A DNA stretch of 23,041 bases from contig CAYNVS010000044.1 of NCBI GenBank assembly GCA_964400725.1, positions 1-23,041 on the forward strand, written 5' to 3'. Under the pieces are notes generated by a model that made no database searches, was not told where the DNA came from, and worked only from the letters and a program-made list of their open reading frames with translations. The position numbers were made by a program, and so were the translations under genes. How positions within the stretch are numbered: position 1 is the stretch's first letter; every line of letters begins with the position of its first letter. The DNA is from CAYNVS01 sp964400725. GTDB taxonomy: Bacteria > Myxococcota_A > SURF-8 > CAYNVS01. Below, piece after piece: positions 1 through 7,176 of the stretch.

Positions 1-707
1 TTCCGATGGCCGACATAACCTCGCGCTATCTTAACTATTTGTCGTTCATAGAAGCTCTGGACATCGACGTCGCCTCGGATTTTATCTCGATGGCCGCGAC
101 GCTGATATACATCAAATCAAAAATGCTTCTCCCCAAGCCGCCCGCGGACGACGAAGACGCGGGAGACGGCGAAGACCCGCGCATGGCTCTGGTAAAGCAG
201 CTGCTGGAATACCAAAAATACAAGGACGCCGCGCAGGCTCTCGACGAGCAGCCGCGGCTCGGACGCGACGTATTCGTCAGAACCGTACTGGGCGAGGACT
301 TCGCAAACTCTCAGGAAACGCTGGTGGACGTTTCCACTGACGAGCTTGTCGCCGCCTTCAAGCTGGTTCTTTCGAAGGTCGCCGCCAAAAAGGGGCACGA
401 AGTTCTGCTTGACGAAACGCCGGTCGAGAAGATGCTCGTCCGGGTGGTGCAAATGTTGAAAATCAAGACGTCGCTATATTTCGAGGAATTATTCCCCAAG
501 GACGCGACTAGAGGAATAGTCGTGGCGACGTTTTTAGCGATACTCGAACTTACTAAAATGGGCGGAATAAAGATTTATCAACATAAGACCGGAGGCCCGA
601 TTTTCGTGGAAGCGAAGACCGAAGGGGAAGGATTCGACGAAATAATCGAGCGGTTCCCGTCAATGCAATCGTTCGGAGACGAAAACAAAACCAAGGACAA
701 CGAGTAA
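1..707 (+). CDS. scpA: Segregation and condensation protein A (5' end missing)
   Basis: This is the kleisin subunit of the bacterial Smc-ScpAB condensin; it bridges the Smc heads, binds ScpB and acts on the nucleoid. The reading frame is open to the window edge: the codon before the first ATG (position 6) encodes Pro, giving PMADITSRYLNYL, which matches the internal ScpA motif (usually IPIAxITxQYLxYL). The true N-terminus, about 30-40 residues with the FEGPLDLLL motif, therefore lies outside the window. The next helix, MAATLIYIKSKMLLP, is also typical. The C-terminal winged helix that binds the Smc head is present (about residues 150-225, with TKMGGIKIYQ). The stop codon abuts the scpB start (TAAATG), which implies translational coupling. 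Confidence 0.93.
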   Translation, partial: PMADITSRYLNYLSFIEALDIDVASDFISMAATLIYIKSKMLLPKPPADDEDAGDGEDPRMALVKQLLEYQKYKDAAQALDEQPRLGRDVFVRTVLGEDFANSQETLVDVSTDELVAAFKLVLSKVAAKKGHEVLLDETPVEKMLVRVVQMLKIKTSLYFEELFPKDATRGIVVATFLAILELTKMGGIKIYQHKTGGPIFVEAKTEGEGFDEIIERFPSMQSFGDENKTKDNE

Positions 708-1547
708 ATGAGCGAAGAACAGTATAAAAAGGACGCAAAAAACGCTTCGGCTCCGACTGCGCTGAAGGAAATGGAGCGCGAGCCGGACGCCGAAATTTTG
801 AGCGCGGCGGAAGAGACCGAAACCGAAGAAACTTTCGTTTCCGATACGTTGACGGAACCGGACGAGCAGATAATTCTGGACGACAGACGCCTGAAAAGCA
901 TTCTAGAGTCGATGATTTTCGTGTCGGGCAAAACTCTCACGCTCGCGCAAATGCGCGACTCCCTTTTAGGCGCAGCCGGAACCGACCGCATTCGCGCCGC
1001 CTTGGACGAGCTCGCAACTCAATACTCGGACGGCTCCCGCGGCTTTATGCTCTTTGAAGTAAACGGCGGATGGCAGTTCCGCAGCAATCCGGAGAACGCC
1101 GACTGGCTGGCGCGCCTTTTCAACGTTAAACCGACGAGACTTTCGCGCGCGGCGCTGGAGGTTCTGGCGATAGCCGCATACCGCCAGCCCATTACCCGGC
1201 TGGAAATCGACGAGCTGCGCGGCGTAGATTCCGCGGGAGTGCTCAAGCTGCTGCTCGAACGCAAGCTGATAAAGGTCATCGGATTCAAAGAGGAAATCGG
1301 CAAGCCCCGCCTTTACGGCACGACGCCGGCCTTTCTCGAACTCTTCGGACTAAAAAGTCTTTCAGACCTTCCGCCTCTTAACAGCTACGAAGAGCTGACG
1401 GAAGAATCCCGCAAACGGCTCGACTTGCTGCTTGCCGGAGGGTTAAAAGTGAAGAAATCCGACGGAGCCGCGGAATCGCCCGGCCTCCCGAACGCCAGTC
1501 AGGACAGTTACTCCGCCGGTTTGGTTGACGACGAGAATAAAAACTGA
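708..1547 (+). CDS. scpB: Segregation and condensation protein B
   Basis: ScpB dimerises and binds the central region of ScpA in the Smc condensin. The 279-residue product has an acidic, low-complexity N-terminal extension of about 60 residues, then two winged-helix domains. Family signatures are RLKSILESMIFVSGKTL at the start of the first, then LSRAALEVLAIAAYRQPITRLEIDELRGVDS and GKPRLYGTTPAFLELFGL in the second. Most ScpB proteins have about 180-200 residues, so the length is explained by the N-terminal extension and a variable C-terminal tail of about 50 residues. The ATG directly follows the scpA stop, so the two are almost certainly cotranscribed. Confidence 0.94.
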   Translation: MSEEQYKKDAKNASAPTALKEMEREPDAEILSAAEETETEETFVSDTLTEPDEQIILDDRRLKSILESMIFVSGKTLTLAQMRDSLLGAAGTDRIRAALDELATQYSDGSRGFMLFEVNGGWQFRSNPENADWLARLFNVKPTRLSRAALEVLAIAAYRQPITRLEIDELRGVDSAGVLKLLLERKLIKVIGFKEEIGKPRLYGTTPAFLELFGLKSLSDLPPLNSYEELTEESRKRLDLLLAGGLKVKKSDGAAESPGLPNASQDSYSAGLVDDENKN

Positions 1548-1571
1548 ACGCCGTTTTAATTCCGATTTTTC

Positions 1572-1592
1572 GGGCGGAAACTCCGCCCTTTT
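1572..1592 (+). terminator. Hairpin with U-tract after scpB
   Basis: A 7-bp perfect stem (GGGCGGA/TCCGCCC) with a 3-nt loop is followed by TTTT and, after AAC, TTTTT. It lies between scpB and the pseudouridine synthase gene, with only about 24 nt from the U-tract to the next ATG. It could end scpAB transcription or work as a leaky attenuator, because there is little room for a separate promoter downstream. Confidence 0.55.
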
Positions 1593-1616
1593 AACTTTTT
1601 ACGCGGAAGGATTGAC

Positions 1617-2696
1617 ATGGGAACTCCGATTAGAATTCAAAAGGCGCTCGCTCAGGCCGGCATCGCCTCGCGGCGCGAAGCGGAGCGGATGATTGAGGAA
1701 GGACGAATTAAAGTAAACGGCAAAAAAGTTACGCAGCTGGGTTCAAAGGTCGATGCCGACCGCGACAAAATAATGGTGGACGGCAAACCGCTCAACCTCG
1801 ACACGCATAAAATTTACGCGCTGTTTTACAAACCGCCCAAATGCGTAACAAGCAAAAGCGACCCGGAGGGAAGACCGACGATTTACGACTATATGAAAGG
1901 TCTGCCTCCGCACATCGCCTACGCCGGACGCCTTGACTGGGACGCCGAAGGAGCTCTGATATTAAGCAACGACGGAGAGTTCATATCCGCGCTAACGCAT
2001 CCGCGCTACAAAATAAGCAAGACGTACGAAGTGAAAGTCTCGAAAACTCTCTCTAACGCCGCGCTGCAAAAAATGCGCGACGGAATAAAACTTGACGGCA
2101 AAAAGACCGCTCCGGCGGAAGTGGAAATGTTCGACGTTACCGACGGCGGCAACTGCTGGCTGCGCATAGTCCTGCGCGAGGGGCGAAAGAACCAAATAAA
2201 ACGAATGCTCTCCGAGGTGGGGCATCGCTGCATGAGAATCGTCCGCGTCGGCGTTGGAAGCGTAACTATAGACGGAATGCAGCCGACCGAATGGAGAATG
2301 TTGACCGAGCCGGAACTGGAATCGCTGCGAAAAGAAATTGCGGAGGCCGCGAAACGGGCGGAAGAAGAACCCGTCAAGCCGGCGCGCGCGATTAAACCCA
2401 AACGAGTCCCCTACTCTTCCGACGCCCGCAAAAGCGGACGCCGCGGCGATGAAGGACGCCCTCCGCGCAAAGAAGCGGAAAAAACTTTGGAAAGAAAGCG
2501 CTCAAGCGACGAAGACAAGCCGGACGGACGCAAGCCCGGCAAAGGACGCGAGACGGGCAAAAGACCGGGCGGAAAAAGCTCGGACAAACGCCCGTTAAGA
2601 CATGACGGACGAAATAAAAGCGAAGAGCGCAGACCGTCGAGAGGCCGCAGGGATGGCGGAGGAGAGAAAAGAAGCCGCAGCGGCGGACGCCGATAA
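1617..2696 (+). CDS. rluB: RsuA/RluB-family rRNA pseudouridine synthase with long basic tail
   Basis: The enzyme converts a specific uridine in rRNA to pseudouridine. An N-terminal S4 RNA-binding domain (about residues 5-60, IRIQKALAQAGIASRREAE) is followed by the catalytic domain. Its GRLDWDAEGALILSNDG motif carries the catalytic aspartate at D107, and KISKTYEVKV and REGRKNQIKRML are also diagnostic. Residues from about 244 to 359 form a Lys/Arg/Glu/Gly-rich, apparently disordered tail, as in many RluB proteins; it probably adds RNA affinity. GGAAGG sits 5 nt before the ATG. Position after scpAB is the classical order and favours RluB (23S rRNA) over RsuA (16S), but the substrate cannot be read from sequence. 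Confidence 0.88.
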   Translation: MGTPIRIQKALAQAGIASRREAERMIEEGRIKVNGKKVTQLGSKVDADRDKIMVDGKPLNLDTHKIYALFYKPPKCVTSKSDPEGRPTIYDYMKGLPPHIAYAGRLDWDAEGALILSNDGEFISALTHPRYKISKTYEVKVSKTLSNAALQKMRDGIKLDGKKTAPAEVEMFDVTDGGNCWLRIVLREGRKNQIKRMLSEVGHRCMRIVRVGVGSVTIDGMQPTEWRMLTEPELESLRKEIAEAAKRAEEEPVKPARAIKPKRVPYSSDARKSGRRGDEGRPPRKEAEKTLERKRSSDEDKPDGRKPGKGRETGKRPGGKSSDKRPLRHDGRNKSEERRPSRGRRDGGGEKRSRSGGRR

Positions 2697-2703
2697 CTCG
2701 TCC

Positions 2704-2722
2704 GGCTTTTAAAACAAAAGCC
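2704..2722. other. Hairpin between convergent genes
   Basis: A perfect 7-bp inverted repeat (GGCTTTT, 5-nt spacer, AAAAGCC) lies in the 90-bp gap between the convergent pseudouridine synthase and response-regulator genes. It lacks a clear T-run on either strand, so a role as transcript end for one or both genes is only plausible. Confidence 0.3.
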
Positions 2723-2786
2723 AAAGAAATTCAATAAGACAAGATTTTGTAGAACCGCCGTAACTCTGCGAAACCGCCGCCTTGGT

Positions 2787-4220
2787 TCACTCTTCGTCCC
2801 TTGCGCGGATGCCGTATTTGCGCATGAGCGCGTGGAAGTTCGGTCTGAGCATTCCAACAAGCTCGCTCGCCTTGGTTACGTTCCACCCCGAACGGTTAAG
2901 CGCGTCCAGCACAAAATCGCGCTCGATCTGACCGTAAATTTTGTCCTTCAACGCCTGTTTCATCTCTTTCAACTCGTCAGCCGTCTTCGGAACGTTCTGG
3001 CTTTCTATCGGAACTTCCGCAGGCTGCGGCGCGGCTCCTCGTATTTCCGGCGGAAGAGCGTCCACTCCTATCAACTCGCTGTCAACGGTGGCAACCAGCC
3101 GTTCGACGATGTTCTTAATCTGCCGCACGTTGCCGGGCCACGGATACGATATTAATTTCGCCATCGCTTCGGTCGTAAACCCTTTTATCGGCGAGCGGTT
3201 CGCCTCGGCGGCCTTTTTTAAAAAGGCTATCGCAAGCAGCGGAATGTCGTCGCTGCGGTCGCGAAGCGGCGGAATTGTAAGCGGTATGACGTTGAGTCGG
3301 TAATACAAGTCTTCGCGAAACTTCCCCTCTTTCACCAAGTCGTACAAATCCTTGTTCGTCGCCGCGATTATCCTCACGTCAACGTCGTGTTCCTGCTCGC
3401 TGCCGACGGGGCGCACTTTGCGCGTTTCAATAACTCTCAGCAGCTTGCCTTGCAGCTCCCAGCTGATATTCGAGATTTCGTCGAGAAACAGCGTGCCGCC
3501 GTGCGCGATTGAAAAATACCCCGGCCGCGACGTCGAAGCTCCGGTGAAGGCGCCTTTGACGTGCCCGAAAAGCTCGCTTTCAATCAACGACGCGGTAAGC
3601 GATGAAATATCCACCGCGACGAAAGTTTTATTCATCCGCAGACTGTTTTCGTGAATCGTCTGCGCTATAAGCTCTTTGCCGGAACCGGACTCTCCGTAAA
3701 CCATAACGGTGAAGTCCGTGGGCGCTATTTTGTAAATTTGGTTCAGAATGTCTTCCATCGCCTTGCTGCGGCCAATCATTTTGCCGCCCTTGCGAATGTT
3801 CGACAATTCCTGCTTCAAGGCTTGGTTTTCGCGGCGCAGCGCCTTATCTTCCATCGCCTTGCTCACGGCAAGAGAAAGCTCTTCGGGCGTGAAAGGCTTG
3901 GGAACGTAGTCGAAGGCTCCCTTTTTAATCGCCTCGATGCTCGTTTGGATGGAGGCGTAACCCGTTATAATTATTATAGTTTGGTCGGGTTTTTCCTTCA
4001 ATATCATTTCCAGCGCTTCCATGCCGTTAAGGTCGGGCATCTTCAGGTCGAGCAGCACGATTGCGTAATTGCCCGCAACCGCCTTCTTCACTCCCTCGCG
4101 CCCCGACAGCGAGAAATCAACCTTGTGGCCGTCTTCCTGCAAAATGCGTTTACAGCTAATACAAATCGCGGATTCGTCGTCAATGACTAATATCTGCGCG
4201 CCGGCGTTATTATCGTTCAT
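2787..4220 (-). CDS. Sigma-54-dependent NtrC-family response regulator
   Basis: This is a phosphorylation-controlled transcription activator of sigma-54 RNA polymerase, 477 residues, complete. The receiver domain (residues 8-122) has the acidic pair D14/D15, phospho-acceptor D58, T86 and K108. The central AAA+ domain (about 148-375) has Walker A GESGSGKE (176-183), an intact sigma-54-contact loop GAFTGA (223-228), Walker B GGTLFLDE (241-248) and an arginine-finger region (FREDLYYRL). The C-terminal Fis-type helix-turn-helix (about 435-472) ends with WNVTKASELVGMLRPNFHALMRKYG. It starts 30 nt after the kinase stop with a GAGGAGA ribosome site, so the pair is one operon. The three palindromes at 6221-6456 are its likely targets (inference). 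Confidence 0.93.
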   Translation of the reverse strand: MNDNNAGAQILVIDDESAICISCKRILQEDGHKVDFSLSGREGVKKAVAGNYAIVLLDLKMPDLNGMEALEMILKEKPDQTIIIITGYASIQTSIEAIKKGAFDYVPKPFTPEELSLAVSKAMEDKALRRENQALKQELSNIRKGGKMIGRSKAMEDILNQIYKIAPTDFTVMVYGESGSGKELIAQTIHENSLRMNKTFVAVDISSLTASLIESELFGHVKGAFTGASTSRPGYFSIAHGGTLFLDEISNISWELQGKLLRVIETRKVRPVGSEQEHDVDVRIIAATNKDLYDLVKEGKFREDLYYRLNVIPLTIPPLRDRSDDIPLLAIAFLKKAAEANRSPIKGFTTEAMAKLISYPWPGNVRQIKNIVERLVATVDSELIGVDALPPEIRGAAPQPAEVPIESQNVPKTADELKEMKQALKDKIYGQIERDFVLDALNRSGWNVTKASELVGMLRPNFHALMRKYGIRARDEE

Positions 4221-4250
4221 AGTTCGTCTCCTCGGTATTAGGGGCTTAGC

Positions 4251-6197
4251 TTATGCGTTGGCGTTCCATCTGGGCAAAGTTATTATTACCGTAGTCCCCT
4301 TCCCTTCCTCGCTCTCTATCTCTATCGCGCCTTCGTGCTTTTGAATTATGCCGAACGACACCGACAGCCCCAGCCCCGTTCCTTTGCCCGTTCCTTTGGT
4401 GGTAAAGAACGGCTCGAAAATTCGTTTGATGTGTTCCTTCGGTATTCCCTTGCCGGAGTCTTTTACCTTTAATATAACGAACCCGCCCGTGGTGTCCTCG
4501 TCCGTCGAGATTGTAATCGTTCCGTCTTTGTCCAGCGCCTCGGCGGCATTAATAATAATGTTGGTAAAAACCTGCTGAAGCTGCTTCGGGTCGGCGTTGA
4601 CGAGCAGAGTCTTTTCCGACAGCTCAGCGTGAACGCTCGCCCTGTCCATGCTTTCGTATTTGGTGGTAAGCGCCAGCGTGTCTTTCACAATTTGGTTTAT
4701 CTCTACCGGCTGCTTTTTCATGGGCCGCTCGCGGGCGAAATCTAGCAGGCTTCGCACGATGTCGCGGCAGCGGGTCGTTTCCGCGACTATTATCTTTAAG
4801 TCTTCCTTCTTTTCGTCCTCGTTGGGCGTGTGCTTCAGCATAAGGCTGGAAAGGCTTAGTATAGAGGTGAGCGGGTTGTTTATTTCGTGGGCGACGCCCG
4901 CGGCCAAACGGCCAATGGAAACCTGCTTCTCGACCATGCTTAGCCGCTCTTCGGTTATTTCCCGCAGCTTCAAATCGCGCTCCTTAACCGCCCTGACCAT
5001 CATGTTGAAAGAGCGCGCAAGCCTGCCCAGCTCGTCGGCGCTGCTAATGCTTACCTTATAACTTAAGTCTCCCTGCGCAACTTTGTCTATCGCCTCGGCG
5101 AGCTGCCGCACCGGACGCACCAGCCACGCCGCGAACCAGAACGACATGATGAAGCCGAATATCATTCCTCCGGCTATGAGCGACGAGAAAAGCGTGAGCG
5201 TCTGGCTTTTAACCTCGGCGTAAACCTTCTCCTCGATGCCGATGCCCAGTATGCCGAGCCTTCGCCCGCTGAAATCGGAAATCGGGGAGTAAGCGGTGTA
5301 GAAATTTTCTTTAACCACTTTGGCTATGCCGATGTACGGCTCCCCTTTTCCGAGCACTTTTTGCACGACCTCCGCGGCGGCGTGGGAACCCCAGAGCTGC
5401 TCGTCCAAAGTCGTCGCGATGCGCTCGGAGCCCATGAAGATTGAAGCCGCGCTGCGCTTTTTAAAACGATGCGAAATTTGATTGAGCATATCAACGACAA
5501 GCTCCGTTTTGCCGTTCAACATTGCGGCAAGAACCAGCATTCCGTTGCCGGGAAGAGGAGCGGCGGCGGCCATGAATAATCCTTCGGCGAGAGGTTTTGC
5601 GTAGCCGAGAAATTCCATCTCTTTTGCCGGAAGCAAAGCTACGGAAGCCGCGGGAGCTCCGTCCTTCAACGCCTTCTGCGCGAGCTTGAAAAGAGCCTCG
5701 CTCGCTTTTGAAAGCGGCGTCCCTTCGAGAAAAGTTTGATTGAAAAGAAACTTTTCGTCCGTGTCCGGCGGCGCGGAGTCGGCGTAAACGCCTTTAAACC
5801 TTATTAAGTTCGACGAATTACCATGCGAAACGATGATAAAATCAATGCGCGCGTTTTCCTTAATTAATAATTCGAGGAAGTCGGGCGCGATTTTAAGTTT
5901 ATTATTCATATCAACGCGGAAACTCGTCGCTTCGGCTAAAAGCCGCTTGTGTTCAAGCCGCCCCCAGAATATTTGCTCGGCCACCCGCAGGTAAACCTCC
6001 ACCTTTGAGCTTGCCAGCTCGTCCACTTTTTTACCGAAGACCGCGTTGCCAATGGCGATAGTCGCGCTGGCGCTGCTTAAAATAAGCGCGAGGAACGCTA
6101 TAATCAGCCGCATCCGCAGCGTTGTGCGCCGCATTTTACCTAATAACCAAGCCAGAGGCCTTTTCGCGGCAAGCTCTTTTTCGCTTTTTACGGCCAT
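4251..6197 (-). CDS. Membrane sensor histidine kinase (HAMP-HisKA-HATPase)
   Basis: This 648-residue inner-membrane kinase should phosphorylate the downstream response regulator. A basic cytoplasmic start leads into TM1 (about 31-53), a large periplasmic sensor of about 275 residues (Cache-like by size and position; ligand unknown), TM2 (about 332-356) and a HAMP linker (VRPVRQLAEAIDKVAQGDL). The HisKA box GRLAAGVAHEINNPLTSIL has the phospho-acceptor at H437. The ATPase domain carries the N-box (QQVFTNIIINAAEAL), G1 (VKDSGKGIP), F-box (FEPFFTTK) and G2 (GTGLGLSV). The ATPase type resembles NtrB/AtoS/ZraS kinases, which pair with sigma-54 activators. The ribosome site is AAAGGATT before ATG. 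A palindrome lies only about 24 bp upstream of the start codon, in the predicted leader. Confidence 0.93.
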   Translation of the reverse strand: MAVKSEKELAAKRPLAWLLGKMRRTTLRMRLIIAFLALILSSASATIAIGNAVFGKKVDELASSKVEVYLRVAEQIFWGRLEHKRLLAEATSFRVDMNNKLKIAPDFLELLIKENARIDFIIVSHGNSSNLIRFKGVYADSAPPDTDEKFLFNQTFLEGTPLSKASEALFKLAQKALKDGAPAASVALLPAKEMEFLGYAKPLAEGLFMAAAAPLPGNGMLVLAAMLNGKTELVVDMLNQISHRFKKRSAASIFMGSERIATTLDEQLWGSHAAAEVVQKVLGKGEPYIGIAKVVKENFYTAYSPISDFSGRRLGILGIGIEEKVYAEVKSQTLTLFSSLIAGGMIFGFIMSFWFAAWLVRPVRQLAEAIDKVAQGDLSYKVSISSADELGRLARSFNMMVRAVKERDLKLREITEERLSMVEKQVSIGRLAAGVAHEINNPLTSILSLSSLMLKHTPNEDEKKEDLKIIVAETTRCRDIVRSLLDFARERPMKKQPVEINQIVKDTLALTTKYESMDRASVHAELSEKTLLVNADPKQLQQVFTNIIINAAEALDKDGTITISTDEDTTGGFVILKVKDSGKGIPKEHIKRIFEPFFTTKGTGKGTGLGLSVSFGIIQKHEGAIEIESEEGKGTTVIITLPRWNANA

Positions 6198-6220
6198 TTT
6201 TAATCCTTTCGGGGTTAAAA

Positions 6221-6239
6221 TGTATTAAAACTTAATACA
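6221..6239. promoter_or_regulatory. Operator site 1, TGTAT-N9-ATACA
   Basis: TGTATTAAAACTTAATACA is a palindrome with perfect 8-bp arms and a 3-nt centre. It lies just upstream of the kinase ATG and downstream of that operon's predicted start of transcription, a position suited to feedback control. Confidence 0.65.
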
Positions 6240-6279
6240 CCTGCAAAGATGAGCGCAACCATTCTGAATTACTGATTAA

Positions 6280-6308
6280 ATTAACTCACAAAGGCATTTC
6301 TTTGTCAA
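6280..6308 (-). promoter_or_regulatory. Predicted sigma-70 promoter of the kinase/regulator operon
   Basis: On the minus strand a perfect TTGACA (-35, positions 6303-6308) is followed after exactly 17 nt by GTTAAT (-10, positions 6280-6285). The predicted start of transcription is near 6273, leaving a leader of about 75 nt. Operator site 2 would be centred near -68 and site 1 near +43. Confidence 0.6.
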
Positions 6309-6331
6309 GTTTTTTCTTTAAAGCGTTTTTT

Positions 6332-6350
6332 TGTATATTCGGTTAATACA
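6332..6350. promoter_or_regulatory. Operator site 2, TGTAT-N9-ATACA
   Basis: TGTATATTCGGTTAATACA has the same outer 5-bp arms and the same 19-bp length as sites 1 and 3. It lies upstream of the predicted kinase-operon promoter. Confidence 0.6.
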
Positions 6351-6437
6351 CCAAGGCAAAGTTGCGATATATTCCAATTAACATAAACAAATCAATTAGT
6401 TATAATTTTCGGGAAGAATTTTAACGCAAAGCGGACA

Positions 6438-6456
6438 TGTATAAATTTGTTATACA
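6438..6456. promoter_or_regulatory. Operator site 3 / enhancer candidate
   Basis: TGTATAAATTTGTTATACA has perfect 7-bp arms around a 5-nt centre. It is centred about 129 bp upstream of the start of transcription predicted from the sigma-54 promoter at 6549-6566, the usual distance for a sigma-54 activator enhancer. A second, outer inverted repeat (6421-6430 and 6458-6467) flanks it. Confidence 0.65.
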
Positions 6457-6502
6457 ATTTGCGCTAATATCTTTATCGGCTAAAAAGCATATAAGGCGAC
6501 AA

Positions 6503-6515
6503 TGAACAATGTTCA
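6503..6515. repeat. 13-bp palindrome TGAACAATGTTCA
   Basis: Perfect 6-bp arms around one base, about 67 bp upstream of the predicted sigma-54 transcription start, between the enhancer candidate and the promoter. This could be a site for a second regulator or a DNA-bending protein. No factor can be named. Confidence 0.4.
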
Positions 6516-6548
6516 GCAATTTAAAGATGTTACAAATTTAGATTAATT

Positions 6549-6566
6549 TTGGCGCCGCGCTTGCTA
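6549..6566 (+). promoter_or_regulatory. Predicted sigma-54 promoter of the recombinase-like gene
   Basis: TTGGCGCCGCGCTTGCTA matches the sigma-54 consensus TGGCACG-N4-TTGCW. The invariant GG (6551-6552) and GC (6563-6564) are separated by exactly 10 nt. Transcription should start near 6576, giving a leader of about 93 nt. The divergent neighbour encodes a sigma-54 activator, which supports the call. Confidence 0.65.
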
Positions 6567-6632
6567 TGTAATAGACAGCTCTTTAAAAACAAAAGAAACC
6601 CAACAGTTTTCAAAGAAACTAAACTATAAACA

Positions 6633-6647
6633 GCCGCCCAAGGCGGC
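6633..6647 (+). promoter_or_regulatory. Leader hairpin before the recombinase-like gene
   Basis: GCCGCC, a CAA loop and GGCGGC form a 6-bp all-GC stem ending 9 nt before the AAGGAG ribosome site (6657-6662). It stands out in an AT-rich leader and could influence translation or transcript stability. No T-run follows, so it is not a terminator. Confidence 0.4.
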
Positions 6648-6668
6648 AATGGAGAAAAGGAGACTAAA

Positions 6669-7151
6669 ATGAAAAAGGCTATAGCGTATGTAAGCGACAT
6701 TATTCTTGGACGCACCGGCGAAGTAATCAGCCGCGAATACCAGAAAGAACTCATCAGACAGTATGCGAGCGACAACAACGTCGAAATCGTAGCTTGGTTT
6801 GAAGACGAAATGTATAACGAAGACGTGATTTCCCGCCACGGCGTTCAGTCGATGCTCGGATGCGACAAGCAGTACGACGTCGTTCTGGTCGAGCGCGTTT
6901 GGACTCTTTCCCGCAACTGGAATACGCTGCAAACCTTCTTCGCGGAACTCGAACGCCGCTCGGTCAAGCTGGAAAGCGCGACGACGATGTGGGACTGCGT
7001 TTCGCAGATGGCGCGCCGCCGGTTCGACGAGAAACTTCCCTCGCTCAAGCCCGCCCGCGAGCTGGTTACCGCGGAAGAAGCCGGAACCGTCCGCGTCCGC
7101 AAGCCCGCCAAACTGAACTTCGTCAACCTGAAGGCCGCGGGCAAAGCGTAA
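6669..7151 (+). CDS. Stand-alone serine-recombinase-fold protein, catalytic site degenerate
   Basis: The first 120 of 160 residues follow the resolvase/invertase N-terminal fold: AIAYVS start, an ISREYQKELIRQYA helix, VEIVAWFEDE strand, SRHGVQSML, then YDVVLVERVWTLSRN. The family normally shows YxRVS with the nucleophile serine and LDRLSR. Here S9 and R82 (LSR) remain, and R56 fits the third arginine, but the arginine two residues before the serine is Tyr7 and the Asp-Arg of LDRLSR is Trp78-Thr79. There is no recombinase zinc-ribbon or helix-turn-helix domain; the tail is short and basic (VRVRKPAKLNF). It probably does not recombine DNA and may be a domesticated nucleic-acid or protein-binding module. 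AAGGAG lies 6 nt before the ATG, and a strong terminator follows. The exact role is unknown. Confidence 0.75.
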   Translation: MKKAIAYVSDIILGRTGEVISREYQKELIRQYASDNNVEIVAWFEDEMYNEDVISRHGVQSMLGCDKQYDVVLVERVWTLSRNWNTLQTFFAELERRSVKLESATTMWDCVSQMARRRFDEKLPSLKPARELVTAEEAGTVRVRKPAKLNFVNLKAAGKA

Positions 7152-7176
7152 GCCGCAGCCGACTGCCCTCCAAATA

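Larger units (their letters stand above)
6198..6668. promoter_or_regulatory. Shared divergent control region (471 bp)
   Basis: This AT-rich intergenic region separates the kinase/regulator operon (-) from the recombinase-like gene (+). It holds three TGTAT-N9-ATACA palindromes, a predicted sigma-70 promoter for the operon, a predicted sigma-54 promoter for the recombinase-like gene, a further 13-bp palindrome and a leader hairpin, each listed separately. I see no tRNA or convincing small gene in it. Confidence 0.7.

Noticed and set aside
6669..7151. Active transposon or phage resolvase
   Set aside because: Key catalytic residues are replaced, the DNA-binding domain is missing, and no transposase, terminal repeats or attachment sites flank the gene.
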